DNA of 64,000 bases from PHAA01 sp963665865 (GTDB lineage: Bacteria > Bacillota > Syntrophomonadia > Syntrophomonadales > Syntrophomonadaceae): assembly GCA_963665865.2 (NCBI GenBank), contig CAXXWF010000001.1, forward strand, positions 558,001-622,000. The letters are read 5' to 3'. The notes under the pieces were generated by a model. That model ran no database searches and was not told the origin of the DNA. It saw only the letters and a program-made list of their open reading frames with translations. The translations under genes were made by a program, and so were the position numbers. Position 1 is the stretch's first letter, and every line of letters starts with the position of its first letter. This document shows positions 43,818-52,158 of this stretch, piece after piece.

Positions 43818-46010
43818 ATGGGAGAAATGAAAGGTCCAGTGACAGGCAAAACAAGAAAAGCCATTTCGGGCGGAGGCAGTTCTGACAGGGACTGGTGGCC
43901 CAACCAGTTGAACCTCAAGATTCTTCACCAGAACTCCAACTTGAGTAATCCGATGGGCCCAGAGTTCAACTATGCTGAAGAATTCGAGAAACTAGATCTG
44001 GTGGCCTTGAAGAAAGACCTTTATGCGTTGATGAACGACTCACAGGATTGGTGGCCTGCCGATTACGGTCATTACGGGCCGCTCTTCATTCGTATGGCGT
44101 GGCACAGCGCAGGCACGTACCGCATGGGCGATGGTCGCGGCGGTGCAGGTAGGGGAACACAACGCCTTGCGCCCCTCAACAGCTGGCCTGACAACGTCAA
44201 CCTCGACAAGGCACGCCGTTTACTCTGCCCAATCAAGCGGAAATACGGGAAGAAGATCTCCTGGGCCGACCTGATGATCCTTGCCGGAAATTGCGCTCTA
44301 GAGTCCATGGGATTCAAGACCTTCGGTTTTGGTGGCGGGCGCGAGGACGTTTGGGAGCCGCAAGAAGACATTTATTGGGGCTCTGAGTCCGAGTGGCTTG
44401 GCGACAAGCGCTACTCCGGCGACCGGGATCTCGAGAATCCTCTCGCCGCCGTGCAAATGGGCTTGATCTACGTGAACCCAGAGGGGCCAAACGGCAACCC
44501 GGATCCGGTCGCCTCGGGCCGTGACGTTCGAGAGACCTTCGCGCGTATGGCCATGAACGACGAAGAGACGGTCGCACTCATCGCAGGAGGTCACACATTC
44601 GGAAAATGTCATGGTGCCGGCAGTGCGTCCCATGTGGGTCCTGAACCTGAGGGTGCCGGCATTGAGGAACAGGGCCTCGGCTGGAAGAGCAGCTACGGCA
44701 GCGGCAAAGGCGGTGATACGATCAGCAGCGGCCTCGAGGGTGCCTGGAAGCCGAACCCGACCAAATGGGATATGGGCTATTTAAACACACTGTTTAAATA
44801 CGAATGGGAGCTGGTCAAGAGCCCGGCCGGCGCAAATCAGTGGCTGGCCAAGGACGTCGCCGAAGAGGACATGGTAGTGGACGCGCATGACCCATCGAAG
44901 AAGCGCCGTCCGATGATGACCACGGCGGATCAATCCCTTCGCTATGACTCGATCTACGAACCGATAGCGCGGCGCTACCGGGAAAATCCCGATGAATTCG
45001 CGGACGCCTTCGCCCGTGCATGGTTCAAGCTGACCCACCGCGATATGGGTCCACGTTCACGCTATCTTGGGCCTGAGATTCCTGCAGAGGAATTGATCTG
45101 GCAGGACCCGGTGCCCACAGTCGATTATGAATTGATTAACGAACAGGATATCGCGGATCTTAAGGGTAATATCATGGCTTCCGGCCTGTCTGTCTCCCAG
45201 CTGGTCTCAACAGCCTGGGCGTCAGCGTCAACGTTCCGCGGCTCCGATAAGCGCGGCGGGGCAAACGGGGCGCGCATCCGTCTTGTACCGCAGAAGGATT
45301 GGGAAGTCAACCAGCCAACTCAAATGAATACTGTGCTGCAGATCCTTGAAAAAATCCAAACGGAGTTCAACGGTGCGCAGTCAGGTCAAAAGAAAGTTTC
45401 TCTCGCCGATTTGATCGTCCTTGGTGGATGCGCAGGCATTGAGCAAGCCGCGATGAATGCCGGCCACAATGTGTTCGTTACGTTTATGCCAGGACGCACG
45501 GATGCATTGCAGGATCAGACCGACGTGAAGTCATTCTCGGTGCTTGAACCGATTGCAGATGGATTCCGCAACTATCTGCAATCTAAATTTTCCGTATCAG
45601 CAGAGGAACTGTTGATTGATCGTGCACAACTACTGACATTGACCGCTCCAGAGATGACGGTTCTGGTTGGCGGCATGCGGGTCTTGAACGCCAATTACGG
45701 AAAGTCTCAGCACGGCGTCTTCACCAAGAGGCCAGAGAAACTCACAAATGACTTCTTCGTGAACCTGCTTGATATGAGCACAACGTGGAAGGCGACATCT
45801 GAAGATGAAAACGTGTTTGAGGGCCGTGATCGCGCTACGGGCGAGCTCAAGTGGACCGGCACTAGTGTGGATCTCGTCTTCGGTTCAAACTCTCAACTCC
45901 GGGCCATCGCGGAAGTCTACGCATGTGATGACTCTCAGGATAAATTCATACATGACTTCGTGTCTGCCTGGAACAAGGTAATAAACGCAGATCGTTTCGA
46001 CCTTGCCTGA
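43818..46010 (+). CDS. katG: catalase-peroxidase
   Basis: A 730-residue bifunctional heme catalase-peroxidase that removes hydrogen peroxide. The distal heme pocket is RMAWHSAGTYR, the adduct tyrosine lies in MGLIYVNPEGP, and the proximal His is in GGHTFGKCHG; the duplicated C-terminal domain is present. ATG behind AAAAGGAGGTTTTTTT. Codon use is clearly richer in G/C (for example GCGGCGCGGC-type codons, frequent CTC, CGC, GGC) than the AT-rich neighbours on both sides, which suggests horizontal transfer. It is monocistronic. Confidence 0.96.
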   Translation: MGEMKGPVTGKTRKAISGGGSSDRDWWPNQLNLKILHQNSNLSNPMGPEFNYAEEFEKLDLVALKKDLYALMNDSQDWWPADYGHYGPLFIRMAWHSAGTYRMGDGRGGAGRGTQRLAPLNSWPDNVNLDKARRLLCPIKRKYGKKISWADLMILAGNCALESMGFKTFGFGGGREDVWEPQEDIYWGSESEWLGDKRYSGDRDLENPLAAVQMGLIYVNPEGPNGNPDPVASGRDVRETFARMAMNDEETVALIAGGHTFGKCHGAGSASHVGPEPEGAGIEEQGLGWKSSYGSGKGGDTISSGLEGAWKPNPTKWDMGYLNTLFKYEWELVKSPAGANQWLAKDVAEEDMVVDAHDPSKKRRPMMTTADQSLRYDSIYEPIARRYRENPDEFADAFARAWFKLTHRDMGPRSRYLGPEIPAEELIWQDPVPTVDYELINEQDIADLKGNIMASGLSVSQLVSTAWASASTFRGSDKRGGANGARIRLVPQKDWEVNQPTQMNTVLQILEKIQTEFNGAQSGQKKVSLADLIVLGGCAGIEQAAMNAGHNVFVTFMPGRTDALQDQTDVKSFSVLEPIADGFRNYLQSKFSVSAEELLIDRAQLLTLTAPEMTVLVGGMRVLNANYGKSQHGVFTKRPEKLTNDFFVNLLDMSTTWKATSEDENVFEGRDRATGELKWTGTSVDLVFGSNSQLRAIAEVYACDDSQDKFIHDFVSAWNKVINADRFDLA

Positions 46011-46018
46011 ATCACAAT

Positions 46019-46222
46019 GAAACTTCAAAGGAACTGGGCTATAATCTACAACCATATAAAGGAAAGAAGGTTGAAGTGTTATAATACGAACTTCTGGAGC
46101 GTCATATGTATGAAAATGGAAACGGAGAATCTGCAGTTTATGCTAAATTTCTATTGAACGGCTTTAGAGGCTATAAATCTGACGACAATTTTGACGACTT
46201 AATCGTAGTTGACCAGGAGTAA
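46019..46222 (+). pseudogene. decayed gene fragment, DUF4830-like C-terminus
   Basis: One frame reads TSKELGYNLQPYKGKKVEVL, then a TAA stop at 46082-46084, then YELLERHMYENGNGESAVYA and NGFRGYKSDDNFDDLIVVDQ to a final stop. The layout (a GYxLQPYKGKKVEV segment and a final DDLIVVDxE) resembles DUF4830 proteins. No start codon and an internal stop mark it as a remnant, lying between katG and the first tRNA-Lys fragment. Confidence 0.55.
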
Positions 46223-46273
46223 AGAAAAGTAGACAATGGTGATTATTGTTCTTAAATAAATAAGAAAAGCCAC

Positions 46274-46369
46274 AAAAAAATCCTCCGGAAACCCGGAGGA
46301 TTGGTGGTTTGTAATGGTGAGCCATCCGCGACTCGAACGCGGGACGCCCTGATTAAAAGTCAGGTGCTC
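46274..46369 (-). repeat. tRNA-Lys 3' fragment plus terminator (att-like, copy 1)
   Basis: These 96 bases are identical to 57594-57689. They include a GGAGGATTTTT-type terminator hairpin (TCCTCCGG/CCGGAGGA, leftward) and 55 bases (46315-46369) of the 3' part of tRNA-Lys, from CCA back to the anticodon stem. The rest of the tRNA is missing, so it is not a functional tRNA but most likely an attachment-site duplicate at the left end of an integrated element. Confidence 0.8.
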
Positions 46370-46511
46370 CTCCAAGATGTCAGTTCTTTTATGGCTAAGT
46401 GTGTCCGATATTGTGGCATTTACGATAAATGCCTACTCGCGAAATAGGTGGCACGGAATCTATGTTGCCACCTTTCTGCCACCCGTTTATATACTCAGAT
46501 AATCGGTAAGC
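46370..46511. repeat. element-side sequence next to att copy 1
   Basis: Directly beyond the tRNA fragment, about 140 bases resemble 47777-47913 at roughly 70 percent. Shared pieces are CAAGAT.TCAGTTCTTTTATGG, TACTCGCG and TATATACTCAGATAATCGGT. Repeated GGTGGCA half-sites suggest integrase arm sites. Read leftward, a short shared frame (YRLSEYI, WQ, GG) may be the end of a lost integrase gene. Confidence 0.55.
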
Positions 46512-46799
46512 TTCTTCATGGAATCTCACAGTAACTGAAACTTTACTTTAATTGGTAATTTGTCTAATTTATATAAATGGAGAGTAAAAAGAATATCTAA
46601 CGGACTGCTTATTTGTATTAATTTCAAGGGTTTTTCCGCTTTTTTTTGGTATCCGACAATATCTCTTTGGGTTTCATTTAGTTTTATAATCGTTCCTTGA
46701 AGTTGTTTGGTTGTATTCATGGCATTTTGAAAAACTGCGGTCTTTATATCCAAAAAGCAATTCATATTCTTTACCAGCCAATGTTTTCGCCTTCTTCCC

Positions 46800-46826
46800 G
46801 GCACAAAAAGGACAACCACCCCGGAA
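46800..46826 (-). terminator. terminator of hicAB
   Basis: Read leftward, ACCACC and GGTGGT arms around TTCCGG, extended by partly paired bases, followed by TTTTTG. It lies 40 bases after hicB. Confidence 0.6.
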
Positions 46827-46866
46827 GGTGGTCGCCCTGATCGTTTGGTTGTTTAGTTTTTGTGTT

Positions 46867-47211
46867 TTATCTGGCTAGTTTGTAAAGCGTATATTGGTTT
46901 AATGAAACTCCTTCTCGTTCCGCTTCTACCGCTAACCTCATGTGCAGGGATTTAGGAAGTCTTACTATAAACTTGCCGCTATAATCTTCTTGACTGGCAG
47001 GGCGCGGGATTTCCAGGTTGTTTTCAAGTTTGGTCTCGATATATCCCTCCAGCGCTTCATTCAGGTTTGTATAAAGTTCCTCCAGTGTATTCCCGGTACT
47101 CTGGCAACCGTCAAGCTCCATTATCCTACCGTAAAAATAATGGCCGCTTTCATCATTCATTTCCTGAATAATTCTCGTATAAGGAAGTTTCATATACTCT
47201 TCCGTTAGCAT
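46867..47211 (-). CDS. hicB: HicB family antitoxin
   Basis: A 114-residue antitoxin. The N-terminal HicB fold shows YFYGRIMELDGCQSTGNTLEE (given in part as GRIMELDGCQSTGNTLEE), and the C-terminal ribbon-helix-helix is GKFIVRLPKSLHMRLAVEAE with GVSLNQY. It follows hicA (toxin first, as usual for HicAB). ATG behind AAAGGGGTTGTATAT. The RHH domain implies autoregulation of the pair. Confidence 0.92.
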   Translation of the reverse strand: MLTEEYMKLPYTRIIQEMNDESGHYFYGRIMELDGCQSTGNTLEELYTNLNEALEGYIETKLENNLEIPRPASQEDYSGKFIVRLPKSLHMRLAVEAEREGVSLNQYTLYKLAR

Positions 47212-47250
47212 ATATACAACCCCTTTCTAAATTACTTGGAATAGGTGATG

Positions 47251-47475
47251 TTATTCACCTATTCGGTTTAGGATATCTTTGATATAGACCGCTTTCAACT
47301 GCGTTTCTATCTTTAGGGTTATCAGGTCCCCACTTTGGTGCAAGTAGTGCCGGTGTGAGCCTTTTTGCCTTTTAAACTCGTATCCGTAGGCTTTTAGAAC
47401 TTTTTCGGCTTCTTCGGGACGTATCCCGTTCGGCTGGCGTTTCATTTTTTCTACTATCTTTTCAACTCCTGCCAT
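47251..47475 (-). CDS. hicA: HicA family mRNA interferase toxin
   Basis: A 74-residue double-stranded-RNA-binding-fold toxin. The catalytic region is FKRQKGSHRHYLH, with the His of GSHRHY, and the start has KRQPNGIRPEEAEKVLKAYG. HicA cuts mRNA independently of the ribosome. ATG follows GGAGGTGTGAGGA. It lies between the two tRNA-Lys fragments as the only intact module of that 1.4-kb segment. Confidence 0.92.
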   Translation of the reverse strand: MAGVEKIVEKMKRQPNGIRPEEAEKVLKAYGYEFKRQKGSHRHYLHQSGDLITLKIETQLKAVYIKDILNRIGE

Positions 47476-47721
47476 TCCTCACACCTCCTGTTATTATAGT
47501 ATCATATATAGTATCGCCTTGCAATGGTTACTGGAATATATGCTTTTGGAGATAAATTTTTCTTTCCCGGGCGTTACGGCAGCGAATGCGTTGAAGACAA
47601 AAACAACAGCTATTTTAAGGTCGCAACCAGCGAGTCAGTTGTCACTCAAACTGACCGAAATTCTTTATAATCTCCAGAAAAACAAAAAAAACGCCATCCC
47701 AGGCGGGTTCTACGTTTTAAA

Positions 47722-47776
47722 TGGTGAGCTATCCGCGACTCGAACGCGGGACGCCCTGATTAAAAGTCAGGTGCTC
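47722..47776 (-). repeat. tRNA-Lys 3' fragment (att-like, copy 2)
   Basis: A 55-base 3' piece of tRNA-Lys, one base different from the intact gene (GAGCTATCC for GAGCCATCC) and ending at the same point as copy 1. The sequence on its 3' side differs from both other copies (ACGCC/GGCGG hairpin), so it probably came with a different element. Not a functional tRNA. Confidence 0.8.
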
Positions 47777-47913
47777 CTGCAAGATTTCAGTTCTTTTATG
47801 GTTAAGAATGTTCAATATTACGGTAGCTTACATTTTTATCTACTCGCGGAAAGGTGGCTTGGAATGATATCCAGCCACCTTCCTGCCACCTGTCTATATA
47901 CTCAGATAATCGG
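47777..47913. repeat. element-side sequence next to att copy 2
   Basis: Homologous to 46370-46511 at about 70 percent identity, ending in the exact shared block TATATACTCAGATAATCGGT. Read leftward it encodes YRLSEYIDRWQEGGW, then diverges. Best read as the end of an integrase gene and its arm sites, now without the gene body. Confidence 0.5.
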
Positions 47914-47991
47914 TAAGATTACTTTATATGATTGTACATATACCCTAATCCGTCAGCGAAGATAGTAAATTGATGATTATAGCAAACTAAT

Positions 47992-48426
47992 TCAATATGT
48001 TACCGTATTTGAATATAATGATTTAGATTCCAACAGAGTGCCGTAGGCGTTATAAACTTCAGCAGTAGCACATACCCTATAGGTGCCATAGACAACGTAA
48101 TAATCCGCATATACAGTGGCGACGGAGGTCCCGGTCGATGATGCGGACCATGACTTAATTGTGCTCCAGCTGCTACCGGTGGATTTTTGCAATTCGACAG
48201 TCAGCCATGTTGTGTGCGAACTATCGTAAGCCGAAGCAAGCCCCATGCAGGTGGCTCTCCCTGACGAGTTGATCGATAGTCCCGGACTTAACAACGAAAT
48301 GTAGGTGAATTGAGGCGTGATCACGCCTTGTGTCCCTGCGTTTTCTGCCCCGTCAGCGGCGTAAGCCGGAACGGCGGCAAAAACGGTCATAAAGATAAGA
48401 ATACCCATGCAGATGAACTTTTTCAT
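47992..48426 (-). CDS. small secreted protein, DUF6147-like
   Basis: A 144-residue exported protein. Residues 1-23 are a signal peptide (MKKFICMGILIFMTVF ... AYAA). The mature part is a beta-rich domain with ISLLSPGLSINSSGRATCMG, WLTVELQKSTGSSWSTIKSW and YGTYRVCATAEVYNAYGTLL, the pattern of DUF6147 proteins of Firmicutes, with two cysteines that may pair. ATG behind AAGGAGGTTTTTATTGT. A GTTGCAAAA/TTGTCTTTA motif 35 bases upstream suggests control by the ECF sigma factor encoded next door. Confidence 0.8.
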   Translation of the reverse strand: MKKFICMGILIFMTVFAAVPAYAADGAENAGTQGVITPQFTYISLLSPGLSINSSGRATCMGLASAYDSSHTTWLTVELQKSTGSSWSTIKSWSASSTGTSVATVYADYYVVYGTYRVCATAEVYNAYGTLLESKSLYSNTVTY

Positions 48427-48436
48427 ACAATAAAAA

Positions 48437-48794
48437 CCTCCTTAAATTATCTTTCAATAGTAAAGACAACCAAGGAGGTTTTTTGCAACAAGATTTCCCC
48501 ACTTTTTTAAATAATTTTTTTCGTTAATCTATATATTTCACTCCTTCGGCCATCTTTACAGCCGTGTCTTTATCCGTCTGCCCCCGAATCATAAACATAC
48601 GGGCATTCATTTCCCAGATGATGGTAACCAGGGAGTCTTTCACCACCAGCGTTCCCTCTTGCCCGTTGATACTTACTGTCTCAAAGACGGAAACATTTTC
48701 TGTATCAAGCGCCGGCTTGTTGCCTTCGCTTAATTCCATATAAGTGATCAACGAACCCTGCTGGTTTTTAAATTCGATTCTTCTCAAAAGCTCG
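48437..48794. repeat. long direct repeat, left copy (right copy 51653-52016)
   Basis: About 360 bases covering the upstream region of the secreted-protein gene and the 3' third of the anti-sigma gene recur at 51653-52016 with only scattered changes. Leader, ribosome binding site and coding sequence are all included, so a segmental duplication is clear. Confidence 0.9.
48461..48489 (-). promoter_or_regulatory. candidate ECF sigma promoter, site A
   Basis: Read leftward, GTTGCAAAA, 11 bases, TTGTCTTTA. The -10-like box ends 35 bases before the ATG of the secreted protein, a fitting distance for a short leader. The same boxes and spacing recur at three other island positions. Confidence 0.6.
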
Positions 48795-49288
48795 CCGTTG
48801 GAACTGGCACTGACTTCATATTCGGGCGGTATATAGGTCGGCACATAAGCGCTATGCCAGTCTACGGTTGTACTGCTACCGTTCGAAACGTTGTCATTGT
48901 TCTGTAATTCAAAGGACGTATATTCCTGTTGGATATCTGTCAAAAAATTCAGCACCCTAACCCTAACTGCCTGCACGGTCGCCACGGTGGTGCATAATAG
49001 AACCAGTATAACCAGCATAGCCACAGCCGCTCTGTTTAAGGCCGTCAAAATGCGCTGCCTTCTAGCATAAGCCTTCGGCTTTTTCAGATGGGCATCCAGT
49101 TGTCGACTGAATTTTTGGATTGCCTCCTGGGAAGGCAGAAATTCTGAATCATTTTTCAGCTTTTCTTTTTCTTCCAGAAAAAGCTGGCCTTCTTTTTCCG
49201 CAGCGTCGTGCATAACCAATTTGAACAGGCTGTCTTCATATTCCTCATAGAGTTTTTTTCGAATTTGTTCCGGGCTGTTATTCGGCAC
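48524..49288 (-). CDS. membrane anti-sigma factor with DUF4367 domain
   Basis: A 254-residue protein with a cytoplasmic N-terminal part (1-85) that should hold the sigma factor and one membrane helix (about 86-106, ALNRAAVAMLVILVLLCTTV). The outer domain ends in a DUF4367 module (GELLRRIEFKNQQGSLITYM, FETVSINGQEGTLVV, IIWEMNARMFMIRGQ). The start overlaps the sigma gene by 11 bases (ATGCCGAATAAC within its end), so the two are coupled. Its extracytoplasmic part probably senses an envelope or extracellular signal. Confidence 0.85.
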   Translation of the reverse strand: MPNNSPEQIRKKLYEEYEDSLFKLVMHDAAEKEGQLFLEEKEKLKNDSEFLPSQEAIQKFSRQLDAHLKKPKAYARRQRILTALNRAAVAMLVILVLLCTTVATVQAVRVRVLNFLTDIQQEYTSFELQNNDNVSNGSSTTVDWHSAYVPTYIPPEYEVSASSNGELLRRIEFKNQQGSLITYMELSEGNKPALDTENVSVFETVSINGQEGTLVVKDSLVTIIWEMNARMFMIRGQTDKDTAVKMAEGVKYID

Positions 49289-49853
49289 GCGTACTCATCT
49301 CCTTATCCATGAGCTTTTTGGCTTCTCTCCGGGCTTTGGTCAAATACTGCCGGACACTGTCGGGAGATATTCCGAAAATTTGCGCTATATCCCTATCATG
49401 CATTTCCAATATGTACTTAAAATAGAACAGATCTTTCTTCTTCTCCGGAAGCTTTAATATGGCATTCCCCAGCTCTGCTATTTCTCCCTGATGGATGATC
49501 CGGTCTTCTATGGCATCATCAGGGCAGGGAAGCTTTTCCAGCAGATCCATGTCTTCTCCATAATAGGCATGTTTTTTCTGTACATCTCTGTGCTTTATAA
49601 AATTGATGGCTACGCTCCTAGAAGTATAGACAACATAAGCGGCCAATTTGCAACTTTCAAAAGTTCGAATTAAAGAAATTTTTTCAATTAGTTTGATAAA
49701 AGTATCGTTGATCAGGTCCTCTTTATTGTTCTCATCATGCGTAATATTGTAAACGGTCTTCCGCACGAGACCATAATAATCATTATATAAGTTCAGCATG
49801 AAAGCCCTATCATCATCGCTTTCCATTGCAGCGATTATCATCATGATCATCAA
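49278..49853 (-). CDS. ECF-type RNA polymerase sigma factor
   Basis: A 191-residue sigma-70-family factor of ECF type. Region 2 includes NLYNDYYGLVRKTVYNIT, LINDTFIKLIEKIS and SCKLAAYVVYTSRSVAINFI; region 4 is LPEKKKDLFYFKYILEMHDR through IAQIFGISPDSVRQYLTKAR. Start at ATG 49853 behind GGATGTGATTTG, with several further ATGs close by. It is followed by its anti-sigma gene and probably governs the GTTGCAAAA/TTGTCTTTA sites of this island. The DNA 5' of it is duplicated, in part, at 52018-52205. Confidence 0.9.
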   Translation of the reverse strand: MMIMMIIAAMESDDDRAFMLNLYNDYYGLVRKTVYNITHDENNKEDLINDTFIKLIEKISLIRTFESCKLAAYVVYTSRSVAINFIKHRDVQKKHAYYGEDMDLLEKLPCPDDAIEDRIIHQGEIAELGNAILKLPEKKKDLFYFKYILEMHDRDIAQIFGISPDSVRQYLTKARREAKKLMDKEMSTRAE

Positions 49854-50077
49854 ATCACATCCTTCATAGACTCTATTGCAAAATCTTTAAGCTCTTTGTC
49901 ATAAACCGCATTTGGATCGGCCTATTTATTCATAATCATTTCCATTTTTGCAAATTTTTTGATTGCTCTTAAATGATACTACTTTACAGGCATTCTGACG
50001 AGAATTTGGGACAAAAAAATAAAGTCCTAAAAATGAGCTGAAATGTGACTTGATAAAGAATTTTCTTAGAAATAAAT

Positions 50078-50106
50078 GTTGCAAAAGCTTTCTTAGATTG
50101 TCTTTA
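50078..50106 (+). promoter_or_regulatory. candidate ECF sigma promoter, site C
   Basis: GTTGCAAAA, 11 bases, TTGTCTTTA read rightward, leading into the truncated gene at 50098. It is homologous with site D but differs from sites A and B in all flanking bases. Confidence 0.55.
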
Positions 50107-50678
50107 TAGATAAGAAATACTTTGAAAATGTTGATTATCCCAAAATAATAATCGCAAATTTCAATAGATCGGACAAGACGTATTGCCAGCCTGTTCAGAT
50201 TTTCCTTAACCGCGGAGAAAATGAAGTTAGTTTGCTTTTAATCGATAGCACAACAAAAGTACAGAATACCATAACTTCAAAATTAACCACCAGTTTACCT
50301 TACTATTTTGGATTCCAACTGTATTCCGAACAATCGGTAAGGACTAATGGTACATTTTCAGAGCAAACAGGTTATACTGTTACGACGACTGCCTATACAA
50401 CAGGTGGCACATCCGATATATGGTATTATAATGTCGATCTTCTCAAGAGTGTCTGGTACGGGTGGACAACGGTCGCTTCGAGTTATAATATTAATTATGG
50501 CTATGATAGCTGTTCCTTTTCGGGCTGTGATACATCTGCGACGTATTGTTTTAATTTTTATAACCCTAGTGAATCTATTCAAGTATGGGTTGATGATGGG
50601 GATGGAATAGTTACTTTCTTTCTATTGAATCAAACGCCCATATCCTTCCATTTGGCCCCTCTTCAGAAATTACTATAA
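50098..50678 (+). pseudogene. N-terminally truncated secreted-type protein
   Basis: The frame is open from a TAG near 50095 and reads DKKYFENVDYPKIIIANFNR, QPVQIFLNRGENEVSLLLID, then a Thr/Tyr-rich part (TVTTTAYTTGGTSDIWYYN) and YCFNFYNPSESIQVWVDDG. No ATG, GTG or TTG exists before 50232 (TTG, no good ribosome binding site), and no signal peptide is present, unlike the neighbouring small secreted proteins. Its end overlaps the converging stalk-domain gene. Probably the 3' part of a gene whose start was deleted and replaced by site C. Confidence 0.5.
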
Positions 50679-51369
50679 TTTTCACTGCATATCCCTGGGC
50701 ATCCTGATAAAGAATAACCGTTTTGAAATAGTCTTCATCGAAATATATCACCGGCATTTTAGACCCGATCTCACGATGTTGGTCCACTATATCTATTAAC
50801 GCAGATATATAGTCGCTTCGTTCCGTCTCTGATAGTTCTTTGCCGAGACTGGTCTTATCCAACCATCCAGCTTGCTTCAACCCTGTGATATCTAGTGTAT
50901 ATTTATCAGCTATCTTTTTTTGTATATTATCATATGGTTCATTTTTTTCAGCAGAAGCTATGTAAATTGTTTGTGTAAGATTATCCCATGATAAAAAAGT
51001 TCCGCCAAAAGCTTCGCTCACAAAGCGCACGGGGGCAACTGTCCTACCATTGACTATTTTGATGGGTGCTTCGATAGGTACCACCTTGCCGTTAATGGTT
51101 GGCGCAGTGGAACCTATTGGTAGTACTACATTAATATCACCTTTTCCAGCTGTAGCTGTTCTTGTTTCCTGATTCCAGTATATAGTTGCACCCAAAGTTT
51201 CAAATATTGCTCTTATTGGCACCATGATAAGATCATTTTCTAAAACAGGTGGTACATCAAATGATATTTCCTGACCATCAAGGATAACGGTAGGTACAGC
51301 TAATGCTGGTAAAGTAAAAATAGTACAAATTAGTAAGGAACATAACATAATCAGAACGGATTTTCTCAT
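50611..51369 (-). CDS. secreted copper-amine-oxidase N-terminal (stalk) domain protein
   Basis: A 252-residue exported protein with a signal peptide (MRKSVLIMLCSLLICTIFTL ... ALA). A stalk domain follows (about 30-135) with VILDGQEISFDVPPVLEND, MVPIRAIFETLGATIYWN and NGRTVAPVRFVSEAFGG, then a C-terminal domain of unknown type ending YQDAQGYAVKIIVISEEGPN. ATG at 51369 behind AAGGAGAGATTAATCATC; the upstream frame is not coding. A 51-residue duplicate of its C-terminus lies at 51486-51641. These stalk domains usually anchor surface proteins. Confidence 0.82.
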   Translation of the reverse strand: MRKSVLIMLCSLLICTIFTLPALAVPTVILDGQEISFDVPPVLENDLIMVPIRAIFETLGATIYWNQETRTATAGKGDINVVLPIGSTAPTINGKVVPIEAPIKIVNGRTVAPVRFVSEAFGGTFLSWDNLTQTIYIASAEKNEPYDNIQKKIADKYTLDITGLKQAGWLDKTSLGKELSETERSDYISALIDIVDQHREIGSKMPVIYFDEDYFKTVILYQDAQGYAVKIIVISEEGPNGRIWAFDSIERK

Positions 51370-51485
51370 GATGATTAATCTCTCCTTATATTGGTTTATA
51401 TTTAGCTCATGCAAATTGTTTACTTTCATTTAGTATAGCAAAGCCACCACCATAAAGGGGTAGCTTTGCTTCTAAGTATTCTTTG

Positions 51486-51641
51486 TTAACTTTTTTTCAC
51501 TGACTCGAGTACCCATTCTTTTCCATTTGGCCCATCTTCAGAAGTAATTAGTATTTCAATTGCACATTCATTAGCATCTTGAAAAAGAATGGTGGTTTTA
51601 GAATAATCTTCATTGAAGTTGGGTGATCTTATATGCGGCAT
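51486..51641 (-). CDS. short C-terminal duplicate of the stalk-domain protein
   Basis: A 51-residue frame, MPHIRSPNFNEDYSKTTILF then QDANECAIEILITSEDGPNG and KEWVLESVKKS. It matches the last 45 residues of the neighbouring stalk protein (YFDEDYFKTVILYQDAQGYA ...). It has its own AAGGGAGGTGGC box and site B upstream, so it may be translated, but it lacks a signal peptide and the rest of the protein. Either a remnant or a domesticated fragment. Confidence 0.55.
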   Translation of the reverse strand: MPHIRSPNFNEDYSKTTILFQDANECAIEILITSEDGPNGKEWVLESVKKS

Positions 51642-51652
51642 AACTTAAAGCC

Positions 51653-52016
51653 ACCTCCCTTAAATTATCTTTCAATAGTAAAGACAACCAAGGAGGTTTT
51701 TTGCAACAAGATTTTCCCACATTTTTTAAATATTCTTTTCCTTCGTTAATCTATATATTTCACTTCTTCGGCCATCTTTACCGCCGTGTCTTTCTCCGTC
51801 TGGCCCCGAATCATGAACATACGGTCATTCATCGTCCAGATGATGGTAACAAGAGAATTTTTCACGACAACCGTTCCCTCATGCCCGTTGATACTGACTG
51901 TTTCAAAGACGGAAGCATTTTCCGTATCAAGCGCCGGCTTGTTGCCTTCGCTTAATTCCGTATAAGTGATCAACGAACCCTGCTGATTTTTGAATTCAAT
52001 TCTTCTCAAAAGCTCG
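51653..52016. repeat. long direct repeat, right copy
   Basis: Counterpart of 48437-48794. On its right it joins 52018-52205, a copy of the region upstream of the sigma gene (49825-50122, about 70-75 percent identical). The block is therefore a second copy of the sigma/anti-sigma locus from which about one kilobase was deleted. Confidence 0.88.
51679..51707 (-). promoter_or_regulatory. candidate ECF sigma promoter, site B
   Basis: Same as site A through duplication (GTTGCAAAA, 11 bases, TTGTCTTTA, leftward), now 38 bases before the 51-residue frame. Confidence 0.55.
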
Positions 52017-52056
52017 CATTGCGGAGATTATCATCATGATCATCAAATCACATCCT
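51746..52056 (-). pseudogene. deletion-fusion remnant of sigma and anti-sigma genes
   Basis: Leftward reading starts like the sigma gene (MIMMIISAM behind GGATGTGATTTG) and, at about 52017, jumps out of frame into the anti-sigma sequence ELLRRIEFKNQQGSLITYTE to its normal end. The middle of both genes is missing. The remaining 87-residue anti-sigma tail differs from the intact copy at only about a dozen positions, so the deletion is fairly recent. Confidence 0.85.
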
Positions 52057-52158
52057 TTGTTATGATTATACAGGCATTCAGACTAGAATTGGTTACAAAA
52101 AATGAAAAATTCCCAAAATAATCCCAAATGTGAGTTGATAAAAAATTTTAAAAATAAT

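Larger units (their letters stand above)
46223..46866. other. gap between katG remnant and hicB
   Basis: Apart from the tRNA-Lys fragment and its flank (46274-46511) this gap holds AT-rich DNA. Around 46680-46800, leftward frames show fragments such as KTLAGKEYELLFGYKDRSFS that could be a decayed gene, but stops and frame changes prevent a call. Confidence 0.45.
47476..47991. other. gap holding the second tRNA-Lys fragment
   Basis: This 516-base stretch contains att-like copy 2 (47722-47776) and its element-side flank (47777-47913). Rightward frames through it are artefacts of the tRNA sequence. No gene is seen. Confidence 0.6.

Noticed and set aside
46315..46369. Possible additional tRNA-Lys genes at 46315 and 47722
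   Set aside because: Only the 3' 55 nt are present; the D arm and 5' acceptor strand are replaced by unrelated sequence, so no cloverleaf forms.
46526..46819. A 97-codon leftward frame with runs of hydrophobic residues
   Set aside because: No ribosome binding site, no recognisable family, AT-driven composition; another frame of the same stretch looks more like a decayed gene.
47519..47965. A 148-codon open frame through the region of tRNA-Lys copy 2
   Set aside because: It runs across the tRNA fragment and att flank, lacks a ribosome binding site and has no protein-like conservation; it is an accident of the tRNA sequence.
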